In this document: positions 11,473 through 24,400 of the stretch, piece by piece
How positions within the stretch are numbered: position 1 is the stretch's first letter
Layout: the number at the start of each line of letters is the position of its first letter
DNA from: Aricia agestis
Taxonomy: Eukaryota; Arthropoda; Insecta; Lepidoptera; Lycaenidae
Length of the DNA stretch: 64,000 nt
Assembly (NCBI RefSeq): GCF_905147365.1
Contig: NC_056412.1
Coordinates: forward strand, 17,848,001 to 17,912,000
Reading direction: 5' to 3'
The notes under the pieces: model-generated
Seen by the model: the letters and a program-made list of their open reading frames with translations, nothing else
Databases searched by the model: none
Told to the model about the DNA's origin: nothing
Position numbers and translations under genes: made by a program

Positions 11473-13419
11473 TTAAGGAAAAAATATGTTCCGTTAGTGT
11501 TGCCTCAGTTTAAATGTAATCTGCTATAAATTCGATACACTTTAATCTTTCTAGATATTTTAAGAACTTAGTTTTGTATTTCTCTAAGCGTAAATTACTA
11601 ATTAAAACAGGCTATGTTAGTTTAAGTCATATTTAAGATTTTGTTTAATTCGTCTCTAAACTTGCGAACTATCTTAAATTATTTCGCCTAATTATTAAAA
11701 TTACATCGGCTTCCAAGTATTGCCAAGAGAAAAACATTATTGATGGATTAAAAATCGGATTAAAAAAATAATAATAACTAAAATTATTTTTTATACGAAA
11801 TCAAGAGAAAATACATTGACAATAATTTATGTTCAATTGCTAAACGTGCTTCTAAAATTCTGTATTATGTTATGACTTACAGACTTACAAGTTACAGGGA
11901 TGTATTGACATTGTCATGGGGCCGTGTATGAAAATATGTCACTCAAAATGACGCCAACAGAATATGAGTGTAACAGCTAGAGCTCGACAAGGCTTTAAAT
12001 TAACGTGGCGAAATAAGGAAGTAACGCTGCCGTCATACAAAAACGCATTTTTTTTACAGATCTCCTTTAGCAGCAGCCCACGTTCAAGCCTTGTCGCACT
12101 TTATCTCTTAATATTTTTTTTTATATATTATGGCGCGGCGTAAGTTCCGAATTGGCCACGCGTGGCCACGCCCAACCTTGTAAGTCTGTGGGTTGAAATT
12201 TAGTTTTTTTTAATATTAAATGTTAGAGGTTATATTAATAAGTAGCATTTAAAGTACACTGCGCGGTATGTGTGAATAGTGCCTCTTATAGAAAATATTT
12301 GGCTTTTGTATACTATTTAGTATTTGTTAGCTTTATAATTATAGTTGTTAATGTTTTGTTGCGATGAATGTTTGTTACTACACGCCAAAATGTTGTCTGA
12401 TTTTAATTAATGTATGTACAAGATAAAAAATTAAATCAAATTCTTTACATTTAGGTCCAATTTTTTTTATTATTAATATTTTAATTATTTTAGCGCCATT
12501 TTTGTCAGTTATTCATCTTCGTCTTTTAGATACTAAACATTAAAGTACATATCTCTGATTAATTATGGTAATTTTGTGCACTTTACTTTTAATTAACACC
12601 GAAGTCAGATAGATTTTACTCAATAACTTAGGGTATATATTTTAATCTATGATATTTTCTACAAACCTACAAACTTCAGACAGTCTAGTTAGATTTAAGC
12701 AATTGTAGGATTTCAAATTACTGAAATGATGTAACAATAGTGAATAGTGGTTAATATGTAATTACATTTCACAGTAAAAATGGTTAAGATTTCTATAATT
12801 TTTTGTATCGTCATTATTTTCATAATTAAGTTGCGCATTTTATTTACTGTTACTGTGATAATTTAGTTGAAAATAGGTTTAGTGTTTTATAATAATTTAT
12901 CTGAAATTAACTTTTTGTACCTACCTAATTGGCAATACATTCCGAAAACACATACCAAAACAGTCGACCATTCTTATGTTTATTTCTATAGACCAAAATA
13001 ATATTTGTATACTATGTAACTATAGTGTATAATCAATTTATGCATCTATTTAATAATTAATATGTATTTGGTAATATTTCCTAATTTTTCCTACATTTAT
13101 TTACTATGAATATCTGTTATGAACATTTGTTTACTACAAAAAAACTTAAACTTTAAAGGTATTTCGGCCATCTCCGGTAAGAAATATTTTTTGTTACCAA
13201 ATTGTCAAGAAGTTTTGATCTTTTAGGTTGTAATTTAAATTTGAATAAATCGACAATTCTTAGTCGACCTGTAGTGAGATTTTAAGCTTTAAAATGTCTT
13301 TTTTAATCTGTTTATTACTGCATGATGGTTCTTTTTATGATCTTTCTACAGGACGAATAAGCGTAGTCGATGCTTTAGACATTATTTTTGTATGGATGAA
13401 CGTATGTAAAAGAGCGTTA
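11473..13419. other. Intergenic AT-rich DNA, no gene recognised
   Basis: About 1.9 kb with no recognised coding region or complete transposon. A short 'gttcaagccttgtcgcactt' stretch near 12082 is roughly inverted to 'gctagagctcgacaaggcttt' near 11975, suggesting a degraded palindromic element. Confidence 0.4.
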
Positions 13420-13543
13420 GGGTCAATTCACACTGTAACGTCGCGAGGGGTTGTGATGCATTTTACTGCTACCTGTTCTAAATTTGAATGGCTCATTTAA
13501 AATTGCATCGCGACTCCTAGCAACGTTGCTTTGTTAATTGACC
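13420..13543. mobile_element. MITE with TTA target duplication
   Basis: Ends GGGTCAATTCACACTG and caattgacc-type partner (ttaattgacc) form imperfect inverted arms of about 45 bp, which also pair internally (gtcgcgagg..tgatgcatttt with aaattgcatcgcgactcct). TTA occurs on both sides (13417-13419, 13544-13546), as for PIF/Harbinger-derived MITEs. Confidence 0.7.
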
Positions 13544-13547
13544 TTAA

Positions 13548-13730
13548 GGGTCAGCTCAGACCGCAACGTGACGCAGAGATGCCGTGAGATTTCATTTCTA
13601 TTGAATTGACAGACTGCAATTGCATGAGACATCATGCAAGTTACATTGAAATCTCTCAATTGACAATTCCATATATAATTAAGAAACCATCCCAAGTTAT
13701 CTATGCGTCACGTTGCGGTCTGAAATGACA
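13548..13730. mobile_element. MITE adjoining the previous one
   Basis: Inverted ends centred on CAGACCGCAACGTGACGCA at the left and tgcgtcacgttgcggtctg at the right, 19 bp exact. The two MITEs are separated by only a few bases. Confidence 0.75.
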
Positions 13731-13788
13731 TGAATACATTGGCAAGTGTCAAATCATTATAATTATTTATTACTATCATGATAATACT

Positions 13789-14225
13789 AGGGGTGTAAGT
13801 AGACTATTTTTAGGAAATATATTTATTTGACAGATATACATTTGTTACAATATATAAAAAATAAATATACTCTTATTTTAATTTTAAAAAACCACATAAA
13901 ATTTCCCGCTAAAACGCTAAAGTTCATCATGGCGTCGCTATGACGTCACGGTCCTCTAATCAAGAAAAATCCTAGTATGGGTTTGATATCAAAATGTCAT
14001 GTCACATACAACAATGTTTTGGAGATCGTGACGTCACACTCTGTAATGGCTGTTTGCGATCACGTGATATAACGGATTAAATATTTACTTTTTAATTTTT
14101 ATTAATTAAAATAAAAAATATTATAAAGTTAATGCGTAAAAATATGTAGTTTTCGGTATTTCTATAATATAAACCCTCAAAAAAACAATAATTTGTATTA
14201 TAATTCGTTTATTGTCTACACCCCT
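13789..14225. mobile_element. Nonautonomous DNA element carrying two TGACGTCA sites
   Basis: Ends AGGGGTGTAAGTAGAC and gtctacacccct are inverted repeats; no long open frame lies inside. It contains two perfect CRE palindromes, TGACGTCA, at 13941-13948 and 14029-14036. The two-gene transposon at 35776-40116 also starts with AGGG and has subterminal TGACGTCA sites. A family relationship is possible but unproven. Confidence 0.55.
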
Positions 14226-15548
14226 ATTGTAACCTGTACTTTTATTGTTGCTAGTAGGACTATAAATGTCGAATACGAGTAGGTCTGTATAATATAGATT
14301 ATGACCAGATAAACTACTCATGCCGTGATTGGATCAGTACTTTACCTATTTGATAGGCTAACCTCAAAAGATTAACCAATCAGTATCTCTTTTAAACAAA
14401 TAAACTCATGTCATACCTCAGAAACCGGGCATAATTAAACTATATAGGTTTAGTCATATCAACAAAGTAATAAAAGCTTGACCATAACGTGTGGAAATTA
14501 ACTAAAATGAAACTAAAAATATTCCGCACAAAATTATTGCCATACTCAAACACAACGAGAAAGTGTGATAACTAAGAACCCGGTCATACCAATGAGTTTC
14601 TAAAATACTAGAGTAGCAATGTCTTACAAAAGATTCTCAGAAATGCGTAACCACTTTTTTGTTCAAAAGACAATGTCAAGTCATATATTCGTTATGTCAT
14701 TATGTATGTGAGATGTGCCTGCAGGCATCTTCGAAGTGGCAACGCGTTGCTACCGTAAACTTTCAATCTAGTTACGTTAGTAACATAGAATATCATTGGG
14801 TCATACTCACAAATTTTACTTTTAATTTGTAAATAGTGCCTAAGGTATTTTAAACAGTGGATTTTTATCAAGCTTATTATACAGACCTACTATATTTTGT
14901 GTAACCTAACATAGAATGTCTTTTAAGGCTCAAAATTGCTAGACATAAGCGAGTGAGAGATGTTGCCATATGTAATGGATCTTTAATGATGTGATGGTAG
15001 AATGTGATACGAAGGGTAAAAATATAGTTATACTTAATGTAATGTGTCGCGATAATAAAATACATTGATATTCCGGTCTAGCACAATTATGCATATTAGA
15101 AAACAGACCATACTTCAGATAATATGTCATTCATAACTCAAAAGTAACGCTCTGATGAATTCCAAAAAAAAGTTCAGTTAGTAAAGAAATCCCAGTTTAC
15201 TTTTAAATCCTTAAATTTTGTTTTGAGCCTAATATTAAATTACTGCATTTAACGAATCCTTTTTGGTTGCTCACAAACTTATGTCCTTTTGCCAAATTAG
15301 GATAGTTTCAAACAACTCATTGTATAATGTATTTTATTATTGTGATTAAGCGTATGTGAAGTTGATCATTTGCTCGTAATAATTATCGCTTTTTTCAATA
15401 CAATTTTTAAAGTGAAAAATCGCATTAATGTTCACATAAACGCATTTGGCGTACGAACATGCGTGCCAGTGCGTATAATACTTGAATATGCGCTAAGTAC
15501 TTATTATTTTAACTAGGTGCAGACATTTTTTAATTTTAGTTTTCACAA
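14226..15548. other. Intergenic DNA, nothing recognised
   Basis: No coding region, RNA gene or complete repeat identified. Short open frames look random. Confidence 0.4.
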
Positions 15549-15707
15549 TATGCTTAGCACGGCCATTATAGAAAGAGTTTCTTTCTACCGAAGAATAGAC
15601 AAAGTGGAAGATTATATGTCATTTTATTCTTAAATATTATATCATTTTGTTCTTAAAATTTGTTAATATTCTTTCTGATACCTACTGTGGTCATGCTAAG
15701 CCTGCAG
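15549..15707. mobile_element. MITE family A, copy 3 (diverged)
   Basis: Left end tgcttagcacggccat, right end ggtcatgctaagcctgcag. The interior retains 'gtttctttct', 'gaatagacaaagtgg' and 'cattttgttcttaaaatttgt' in the same order as copies 1 and 2. Confidence 0.7.
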
Positions 15708-15827
15708 GATCATTTTTCTCAGAATCTCCAAGAAGCTCCAATTATTTTATTGGACACTATGGTCCAAATAATGCGAGTCATAGAATTTCGTAGTAAATGT
15801 CATCATTTGTTATTTTAACCATCACTG

Positions 15828-15907
15828 CGTTCCATTTGATGTTAAAAACGATCGAAACGCTCAAAATAGGAGGCATTTTGAGCGTTTTTAACATTAAATG
15901 GAACGCG
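15828..15907. repeat. Snap-back inverted repeat
   Basis: Arms gcgttccatttgatgttaaa and ttaacattaaatggaacgc, continuing with aacgctcaaaat and attttgagcgtt around a short aggaggc loop. The small flanking open frame has no domain. Confidence 0.75.
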
Positions 15908-16601
15908 GGGAATATGAAGGTTGTTTTATTATTTACATTGATCTTTAAAGGTCTAACTCACCTCCTAACTAATAAAAGTATTTACACAGCAAATAATTAT
16001 ACTAAGTCTGCTTGTACTTGTCTTGCACATTGGAAATGAACAAACGGACAAAGACAGCGAATCTTGAAGAGTTATACCATGCGTAAATATTTTTTGTCGT
16101 TACGCAGAGTTCTCTTCCTTGTTAAATATTTATACTCTGCATAAAATACTTCCTTCCATAAGAAACGGGGTTCTCTAATATTTTTGCATGATGGACGATG
16201 ATTCTTCAACCGATATTTAATGTTAACTAAATATTTTAAGTAATTATAATTTTTAGTACAATTTTGCAATATCTGATCTCATATTTATATTGTTTGCTGT
16301 CTTCCTACGTTGCAACTAGTTTAAATGTTCAACTTCACTCGCGCGATGATAGTATATATTTTATTACGATTTGTAAATTTAATTTTTTAGTCTTGAATAC
16401 AAATAAATACGTATTTTAAAGTTGTTTTATTATTTACATTTTCAGGCTCATTAGCTCTTCGATGCTCAGTCGTGCTTCTATATATTAATAGCAGAAATTT
16501 CTACATACTTAAATAATAGAATAATAGAGATCAATATGCTGTAGAGGCATAAAACGTGACACGTCGTTTCAACTATGCTATGCCCCGGTGTGATTTGAGC
16601 C

Positions 16602-16713
16602 TAAGGGTCTATACAGACGGACCGCATTCGTGTCAACTGCATTCAAATTGCACTTGAACTGCAATTTGCGGTTGGATTGCAGTTGAAATGCGGTCCGTCT
16701 GTATAGACCCTTA
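16602..16713. mobile_element. Palindromic MITE
   Basis: TAAGGGTCTATACAGACGGA at the left and tccgtctgtataga-ccctta at the right are exact inverses. The arms continue imperfectly to near the centre (gcggtccgtc/gacggaccgc; ttgaactgcaatt). A short foldback element of about 112 bp. Confidence 0.8.
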
Positions 16714-17364
16714 CTGTTCATATTAAAATATAGATAACAAAATGATGTAGTTGAAAAGTTAAACTACAAATTATAAGAAAAATAATTTATTATTCAATAT
16801 AATGAAAACAAAACATAACAGGTATAAAAATTACATCTTAATCTTAATAATAATACTAGTCGAATATTTATTGCATTGATATAAGATTATTGGAATGTAT
16901 TCGGTTACAATTGGACGGAATTTAATTTTACAGTACAAATATTTATAATAAATTCTAATTAAATATAATTAATTACACTTTTAAGTACATCCCTTAATCT
17001 ATATACATTCTTTTATAAACTTTGGGTCACTTGCGTAAGTCTTGAAATATCAGTAATTGGTCGTTAGTGAAAATGTCATGCCTTCTCTTTTACGAATATG
17101 AAGGACAAGAGAGATAGCATAATATATCACTTAACTTTAAATGACTGACGCGAGTAGGCCGCAATGGACGGTACATTTTTTAAGTCGGCCGATGAAGGCA
17201 ATTTTAAATACTAGTATACAATAATACTTTACTAACAATAATATAGTATGTAAAAGAATACCTAATTATAATGTGCGTCTTATGTTCATTTGTTCGATTC
17301 AACAGTTCATTAGTACCACTGACCTCCATTATACAAGTACACTGGACTAATGATACCCAGATGT
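16714..17364. other. Intergenic AT-rich DNA
   Basis: No gene, RNA or defined repeat recognised. Confidence 0.4.
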
Positions 17365-17636
17365 ATTTTGTGCCCATTTGAAGTGGAATCAGCTCCCCCA
17401 ATATTCCGGAAGAGAACTAAATCTGACGTAACTTGCAAATGGGCGCTCAATCGCTATTGGTTGTAGAAACCACAGATAATAGTATACCTCCTTGGTAGAA
17501 ACTAGTATTAGTTCCAAGTACTCCCACTACTGCTATCAGCGCCAATATGGCGACTTTCAAACATCATTTTTACGTCAAATTTAGTTCCTATTCCTAATAA
17601 TGGGGGAGCTGATTCCGCTTCAAATAGGCACAAAAA
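17365..17636. mobile_element. MITE with 35-bp imperfect inverted ends
   Basis: The left end ttttgtgcccatttgaagtg continues with gaatcagctccccca. The right end (17600-17636) is tgggggagctgattc followed by cgcttcaaataggcacaaaa. Three mismatches in about 35 bp. Confidence 0.75.
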
Positions 17637-17953
17637 ATAGCTGTCATTTCAAAGGGTATCGTAAGTCCAGCGTACTTGTATAATCGAAGTCAGTGATTAG
17701 TACTAAATAAAATATTATATACTAAATAGATAAATGATTTTCGCTGTAGTCTCAATATTGGTGAGTGACTGAGACATACAAAGTTAAACAAATCCAAGCG
17801 GTCAGATGGAGACTGATACACAGAGTTAGTTATACAAGGTACAAAAACGCAGAATAAAAAAGGAGAGGCAAAGAAATTGTTGAATGACAGACATAATATC
17901 AATAATAATATAACCGACATCATACGCTCCGTGTCTGTTATTATCTGACTTAG

Positions 17954-18220
17954 GGCCAACCCACACGTACCACAACCACAACGTTGTGTCGATACAATGA
18001 CAGTGCGCGCACACCGCCCGCGCTCTTCCCCCCCTCCGTTTCATTAACTTTCGTACGCAACCACATCGCAACCACTGGCGACAACGCAACCACGTCGGCA
18101 TTTTGTCGGTACCACAACGCAACTATAAAAAGCTGCAGCGACACCATTCACACGTCACCACTGCTCGACGACATCTTGTCGTTGCGATGTGGTGAGGTTG
18201 TGGTACGTGTGGGTTGGCCA
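17954..18220. mobile_element. GC-rich MITE with TTA target duplication, in the TRAF6 3' flank
   Basis: Ends GGGCCAACCCACACGTACCA and tggtacgtgtgggttggcca are inverted repeats; TTA flanks both (17951-17953, 18221-18223). It ends 38 bp from the TRAF6 stop codon, so TRAF6 transcripts either terminate before it or carry it in the 3' UTR. The apparent open frames across it arise from its GC-rich content. Confidence 0.78.
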
Positions 18221-18258
18221 TTAGGCGATGTCATATTGCCGTCCCGCTCCCACATATG

Positions 18259-18451
18259 TCATACGCTCCGTATGTTGACGCGTATGATGAGCACGTCGTC
18301 TCTCACGAAGCCGTCCCTGACCACGTCGCTGACCACGGCGTACTCGGTGTACCCGAACCCACGCACGCAGATCTCGGCGGTCGGCCGTCTGAACGCCACG
18401 AGCGTTGAGTTCGACATCATGGTGTCGCGTTGAGTCTTCTCGGGGTTGTAG
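18259..18451 (-). CDS. Traf6: Traf6 exon 8 (MATH end and stop)
   Basis: Encodes the MATH C-terminal strands (VRGFGYTEYAVVSD, GFVRDDVLIIRVNIRSV) and TGA. Acceptor tattttcag. Confidence 0.94.
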
Positions 18452-21400
18452 CTGAAAATAAATAGTAATATTGTAAGATGAAAGTGCATCCTATTGCATC
18501 CACACCTCCGTTGCAATGTGAACTGGCCCAAAGACTACGTCTCGATTTATCCGTCCCGTTGACACATATTTACAGGCTTAGCATGGCGACAGTAGAAATG
18601 CGAAAGAACAGAAACGCTGACAGTCTTCAGACAAACTGAGAAATTTCATTTGTTAATCCATCACTTTGTCTATTTCACGGTAAGAATAAACCTTTCTATG
18701 GTGCTAAGCACAGACATAAATCAAGATAGATACCGCATGTGTATGTACTTCGCGTGCCATATGGCGTTCCCAAACGACGAGCGATGCTCGTCTTTCGAAA
18801 GTCTGTTCTTTAGTATCCGCTCACCGTTATCGGAATCGGACGTCAATAGGATTGAAAAAGTGCCTTCGAATAGTTGGCATAGACAATGGACACGTTTCTT
18901 ATCATCGGTACGTCACAGTAGGTAGGAAAAAAGTGGCATTTATACAAATGGAGCGACATGCGGTATCTATCTTTTGATCTATGCTGTGGTGCTAAGCCTG
19001 CTGGTGTCTATCTCTATATTATCTCACCGGTTGATCATGGCGAAGGATATCCGTCCGTTGAAGGGCCACTCGAGGAACTCGTCGTTCTCCGTCCGCATGA
19101 GGTGCACGTGCAGCGCGAAGCACAGCGGGTTCTGCGCCGAGATGTTCAGGCGGACGCAGAATCTGGAACGTCAATGGCGCTTCAGAGTTAAAATTTATAA
19201 CCATCGACAAAAACGGAGGGGTTATACACTTGACGTCTCTCTCATTGTGTGTGTGTAAGTATGTGTGTGTGTCCGTGGCATCGTATACTATTTTAAAACA
19301 GGTTGACCGATTTTGATCTAGTTTTTTTAAAGCTGACATGATCGAGAATAATCTTCACCATAGTTCATCACCATCATGGAATATTTAGGTTTAACTACTT
19401 CATGAAAGTTCGTAAGCAACTTCTAGTAATTTGATCGGTTTAATTTTTTGCATCCTGATTTCCGACACTTATTAGAGTTTCAAATTGGGAGGTTTTATTT
19501 ATTTATCAATTTAACATTATGATAAAGCAGATATGGACATAATAGACACTTTTATAAGGTTCCCTACCCAAAGGATAAAAACAGGACCCTTATTTTAAGT
19601 CTTCACTACCTGTCCATCCGTCCAGACTGTATCTAATTATATTTATTAATTCCAATAAACTGTACTTGTATCCATTAGGCGACGTATAAAATCCAGGGCT
19701 GTACAACATTTTGCAGTGGTCTTTCAACATGGCATCCAGTCTCGCTTTGAAGTTATCGATCTTCCATATGTAGTGGCCCATACAGTAACGCAGCAGCATG
19801 TCGTTATTCTGTTTCATCTTGGCCACGGCGAATGCCGACAGCTGTTTGGACATGTTCGCTATCACTATATCCTGTTCTCGATTCCTCTGCTCTAGAATAA
19901 CCACTCGCTCGTATAGGGCTCTAAAAATTCGAATACTAAATTAACATTTGCATCCTTAAACTTATAAAAATATTTACACATCGAACACAATATTTGAACA
20001 GCGAAAAATATTTACATTCCATATTATGTTTGTACAATTTTCAGTCTTTTTTTATGATTGAATTTTTTTATTTGTGTAAGTATGTTATTTATTTTATTTT
20101 TAGGTATAATTTTTAAATTTCGATAAGCGACACTATTTCTACGCCTAAGAGGCAGAAATTTTGCACTACAAAAAATTTATTGGCCAGAATTTACTCATAT
20201 ATTTTTTTCATCCACAGTGAGATCCAGATATTCACATAAGCTGCGAAGCGAAAGAAGCAAAACAATATCCGCACGGTTAAAATTCGCAGTGCGGAAAAGT
20301 TTAGAGTTTAGACTCTAAACTTTTTTTTTAATGTAATAAGGGGGCAAACGATCAAGCGGGTCACCTGAATATGGAAAGCAACTTCCGTCGCCCGTGGACA
20401 CTCGCAGCATCAGAAGAGCTGCAGGTGCGTTGCCGGTCTTTTAAGGGGAAATAGGGGAGGGTAGGGAAGGGAAAAGGGTGGGGGATTGGGCCTCCGGTAA
20501 ACTCACTCACTCGGCGAAACACAGAGCAAGCGCTGTTTCACGCCGGTTTTCTGTGAGCCCGTGGTATTTCTCCGGTCGAGCCGGCCCATTCATGCCGAAG
20601 CATGGCTCTCCCACGTTACAATACTTTACAGTATTATTAGATTAGCGTGTTTACCTGATAAGCGCACTAGTGTTGTCCGGCGCGGGGGCCTCGCCGCCGT
20701 TCTTGTCTGGCGCATCCCACAGACAGATCGCCTCCTGCTCCTTTGCGTCCGCGCTGCTCGCGTTCGATATGTCGTTGGTGATCTTCACCTCTGAGTACGC
20801 GTTCATTAGGAACTGAAATATTATAGAAAATAATTAGTTTTCATCATAATGTTAATATACCTAGCGGAATAGAGCAACAATCTCGAGCTGTCAAACGAAA
20901 CCGAAATTTGTTTCATCTGTGTGTAAAAATGTGTACGTATACACTTACACAAGCATGATTGAACATGATTAATTAACTCTATTCTGCTAGGTATTATAAC
21001 TTTATGGTTTTCATGTTAAATAAACAGAACCTGTAGCCAATGTAGTTTTCTTTATCGCTTCTTTATAGAATCGCCGATCAAAAAGTATGGAATTGACAAA
21101 ATTATGCGAATATATTTTTTATCGAAGGCTAAAGTCAAAATCATACTTAGAAAACGTCTTGACTAGGGGCTTTGGTCCTTTACTAATCGATCCACCGTAC
21201 ACAGGTCACAGGGTTTTTTTAAATGAAATAAGGGGGCAAACGAGCAAACGGATCACCTGATGGAAAGCAACTTCCGTCGCCCATGGACACTCGCAGCATC
21301 AGAAGAGCTGCATGTGCGTTGCCGGCCTTTTAAGAGGGAATAGGGTAATAGGGGAGGGTAGGGATGGTAAAGGAAGGGAAGGGAATAGGGGAGGGTAGGA

Positions 21401-24400
21401 AAGGGAATAGGGTAGGGGATTGGGCCTCCGGTAAACTCACTCAGTCGGCGAAACACAGCGCAAGCGCTGTTTCACGCCGGTTTTCTGTGAGAACGTGGAA
21501 TTTCTCCGGTCGAGCCGGCCCATTCATGCCGAAGCATGGCTCTCCCACGTATAGCAGGGTGTAACTAAGTGATAACACTTTAGAGTTTGTATGGGTCCGC
21601 TAAATAGAGTTCGCTGTAAGAGTGGTGAGAGTTTCTTTTTAAATTTTGTATGGAAAAGTTGATGACGCTAGGGCGCTTGCCCATACAAATCACAAAAAAA
21701 AATATCGCTTTCAGTGCTACTTTCCCAGCAAACTCTATATAGGGGACCCATACACACCTTAACGTATTATCACTTAGTTTTGTTACACCTTGTACTACCA
21801 GAGAAGGTGATTCCCAGGCAGATGGGGGACCAGATGGGGGATCGGAAATCCAACCGACAGATCACAATCAACATTGAATTGACATGATCCGACCGAATGA
21901 CGTTGGTCTGTTAACTGCCTAGGAATCAATTTCCTCGATGGTACATACATGACGGAAGTACCAAATCGCACTGAGATATATTTGATTCTCGATTGTATCG
22001 GGAGTAAGGTACACTCACACTCATATGACTCTGTATATCATTCTGCAGATGTTTGTTGAGGTCGTCCTGGTTTGTGAAGGTCTCCTTGCATCCCACCGCG
22101 TGGAAGGAGCACGGTATAGTCACAACAGAACACGAAGCTTCCGGCTTGTTGTACTCGCACACCGCTATATGCGCGTCCAAATCCAGAGGAGTTACTTTTA
22201 CATTGCAACCTGAAAATATTTAGAAAATCTAGTGTTGGAGTGTCTGTTTGTAATATTGAAAGAACTGTTTTTTACTAGATGCATATGAATGTATATATGC
22301 TACAATTTTCTGTATGTCTGTCTGTCTGTCGGTCTGTTTGTTCCGGCTAATCTCTGAAATGGCTGGAGCGATTTTGACGGGACTTTTTTTGGCAGATAGC
22401 TGATGTAGTAAGGAATAACTTAGGCTACTTTTTAACCGACTTCCGAAAAGGAGGAGGATGTATTTCACTTTTTTATAATGGTTCACGGACAACTCCGCCA
22501 TTTGAGGGCCGATTTCCAAAATCCTTTTGTTGTTGAATGGGATGTAGTATTTTTTACCGAATTTAGTAACATGATTATAAAAGTGGTGATCTGATGATGC
22601 AATCCATGAGAAATCGATGGGACTCCTTGAAATTTATATTGAAACACATAGTTATTTTACGTTTTTCTGAAGGATTTCAAGCTTAAACTACCAAAAAATA
22701 AGAATTTGCGCCGAAGTAATACCCTGGTTCCGAAGGTGCTGTACAGAACTCTTGAATCCTTATAGATACGGCATACGTGTTCGGCAATTTTGGCGTTATT
22801 TCAACAACTAAAAGCATATTTATATGTCAATGTGTCAGTTTAAATACTAATCATCATCATCACTATAATTAGGCCATGTGTCATCACATTATTATCAAAA
22901 CTCTTCCCTTTGATTACTTATATTATTGTTCCACAGTTTATTGACTGATTTTGAAAACTGTTTTGTAGCTGTATACAGGCCCATCTTCTCCACTGGGCAC
23001 TATGGGCACGTGCCCAGGGCCCCGCGATCGAATGGGGCCCCCTAATTCCTGCCAGATTACCAAATGAAAACCGATATTTAGGTATTACCGAAAAACATTA
23101 ATTTTGTGAGATAAGCATTTTGTGATAACATATCATCTCCCCTAATTTAAGGTAGCACAGTAAGGGTAATGTGGCAACATTACCCTTACTGTGCTATTGC
23201 ATTAGTGCCAACATGACGGCAAAGGAACTATTTGATGACACGCACTCTACCCAACTTTGACATTAGAGCTGTCAAATCCCATACATTTTGTGTTGTGACG
23301 TTTGTTTTGCTTGTAGTTGTTACTGTCTATGCTCGAGCTCTGATAAAAAATAGTATTGTTTGATTAAATCGTCGTTTGTCTGTTTTGTGTTAGCGAATAT
23401 TTTCGTTATAAAATTAATTAAATACTGAATTATTATATAAAATGTCGAAACGGTCATATCCTAGTGGATCTGAAAAAAGGAAAAAAGCTCTCCATCAGAA
23501 AGAAGTAATTGAAAAGTTACCAAAATTAACATCATATTTTACTACTACTACTGGAGAAACTTCTGTAAGTAGCAATCAACTAATATATGTTCCACATGAT
23601 GAGTCAGGTCAATCACAAATTGCGGGAATTTCTAAACCTTCATGTTCCAATTTTGAAAAAGAGATTGAATCAGAAAGCGAATATTCCTACGACGAAAGTG
23701 CAACAACTTCAGTGACTTCTCTAAAACCGACAACTGTGTCAATTGAACAGCAGTTTTCCAACACAGAAGAAGAATTAATATCACACGACCCCGCCGATTA
23801 CTTTCACGAAAAGTTTATTGAAATAAATCGCGAAATTTTAATTCGTAAGGGACCTGTATATTTTCAAAATAAAGATTCTGACTTTTCCGAGGCATCTAGA
23901 ACCTACAAAGATGGTAATAAATTAGTAAAGAACAATGAAAGCGTCGAAAGAAAATGGTTGCTGTATTCGCCTTCCAAATGCTCTGTATTTTGTTTTTCAT
24001 GCTGCTTATTTAACCCAACTGATGTTAATCTTTGCTCTCGGAATGGATGTAATGATTGGAAGCATATTAATAACATAATTTTATCACATGAAAATAGCCA
24101 ATCGCATAAGCAATCTATGATGACTTATCTGGCACGAAGTAAAGCGGTTGGTAGAGTAGATATAGACTTATTATCTCAACATCAAAATGAAGTGGATTAC
24201 TGGAGAAACGTACTCAAACGGATTGTAGCTGTTGTAAAATTTTTGGCATCGAGAGGGCTTCCATTCCGCGGCGACAATGAAATCCTAGGATCTCCAAACA
24301 ATGGAAATTATTTGGGTTGTGTGGAATTATTGAGTGAATTTGATCCATTTCTTGCAGATCACTTAAAAAAATTTGGGAATCCTGGAAAGGGTAACATTTC

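Noticed and set aside
17984..18433. 149-codon + strand frame
   Set aside because: It crosses a GC-rich MITE and the antisense of Traf6 exon 8; no domain.
19019..19339. 106-codon minus-strand frame
   Set aside because: Wrong frame over Traf6 exon 7; the correct frame gives the MATH core.
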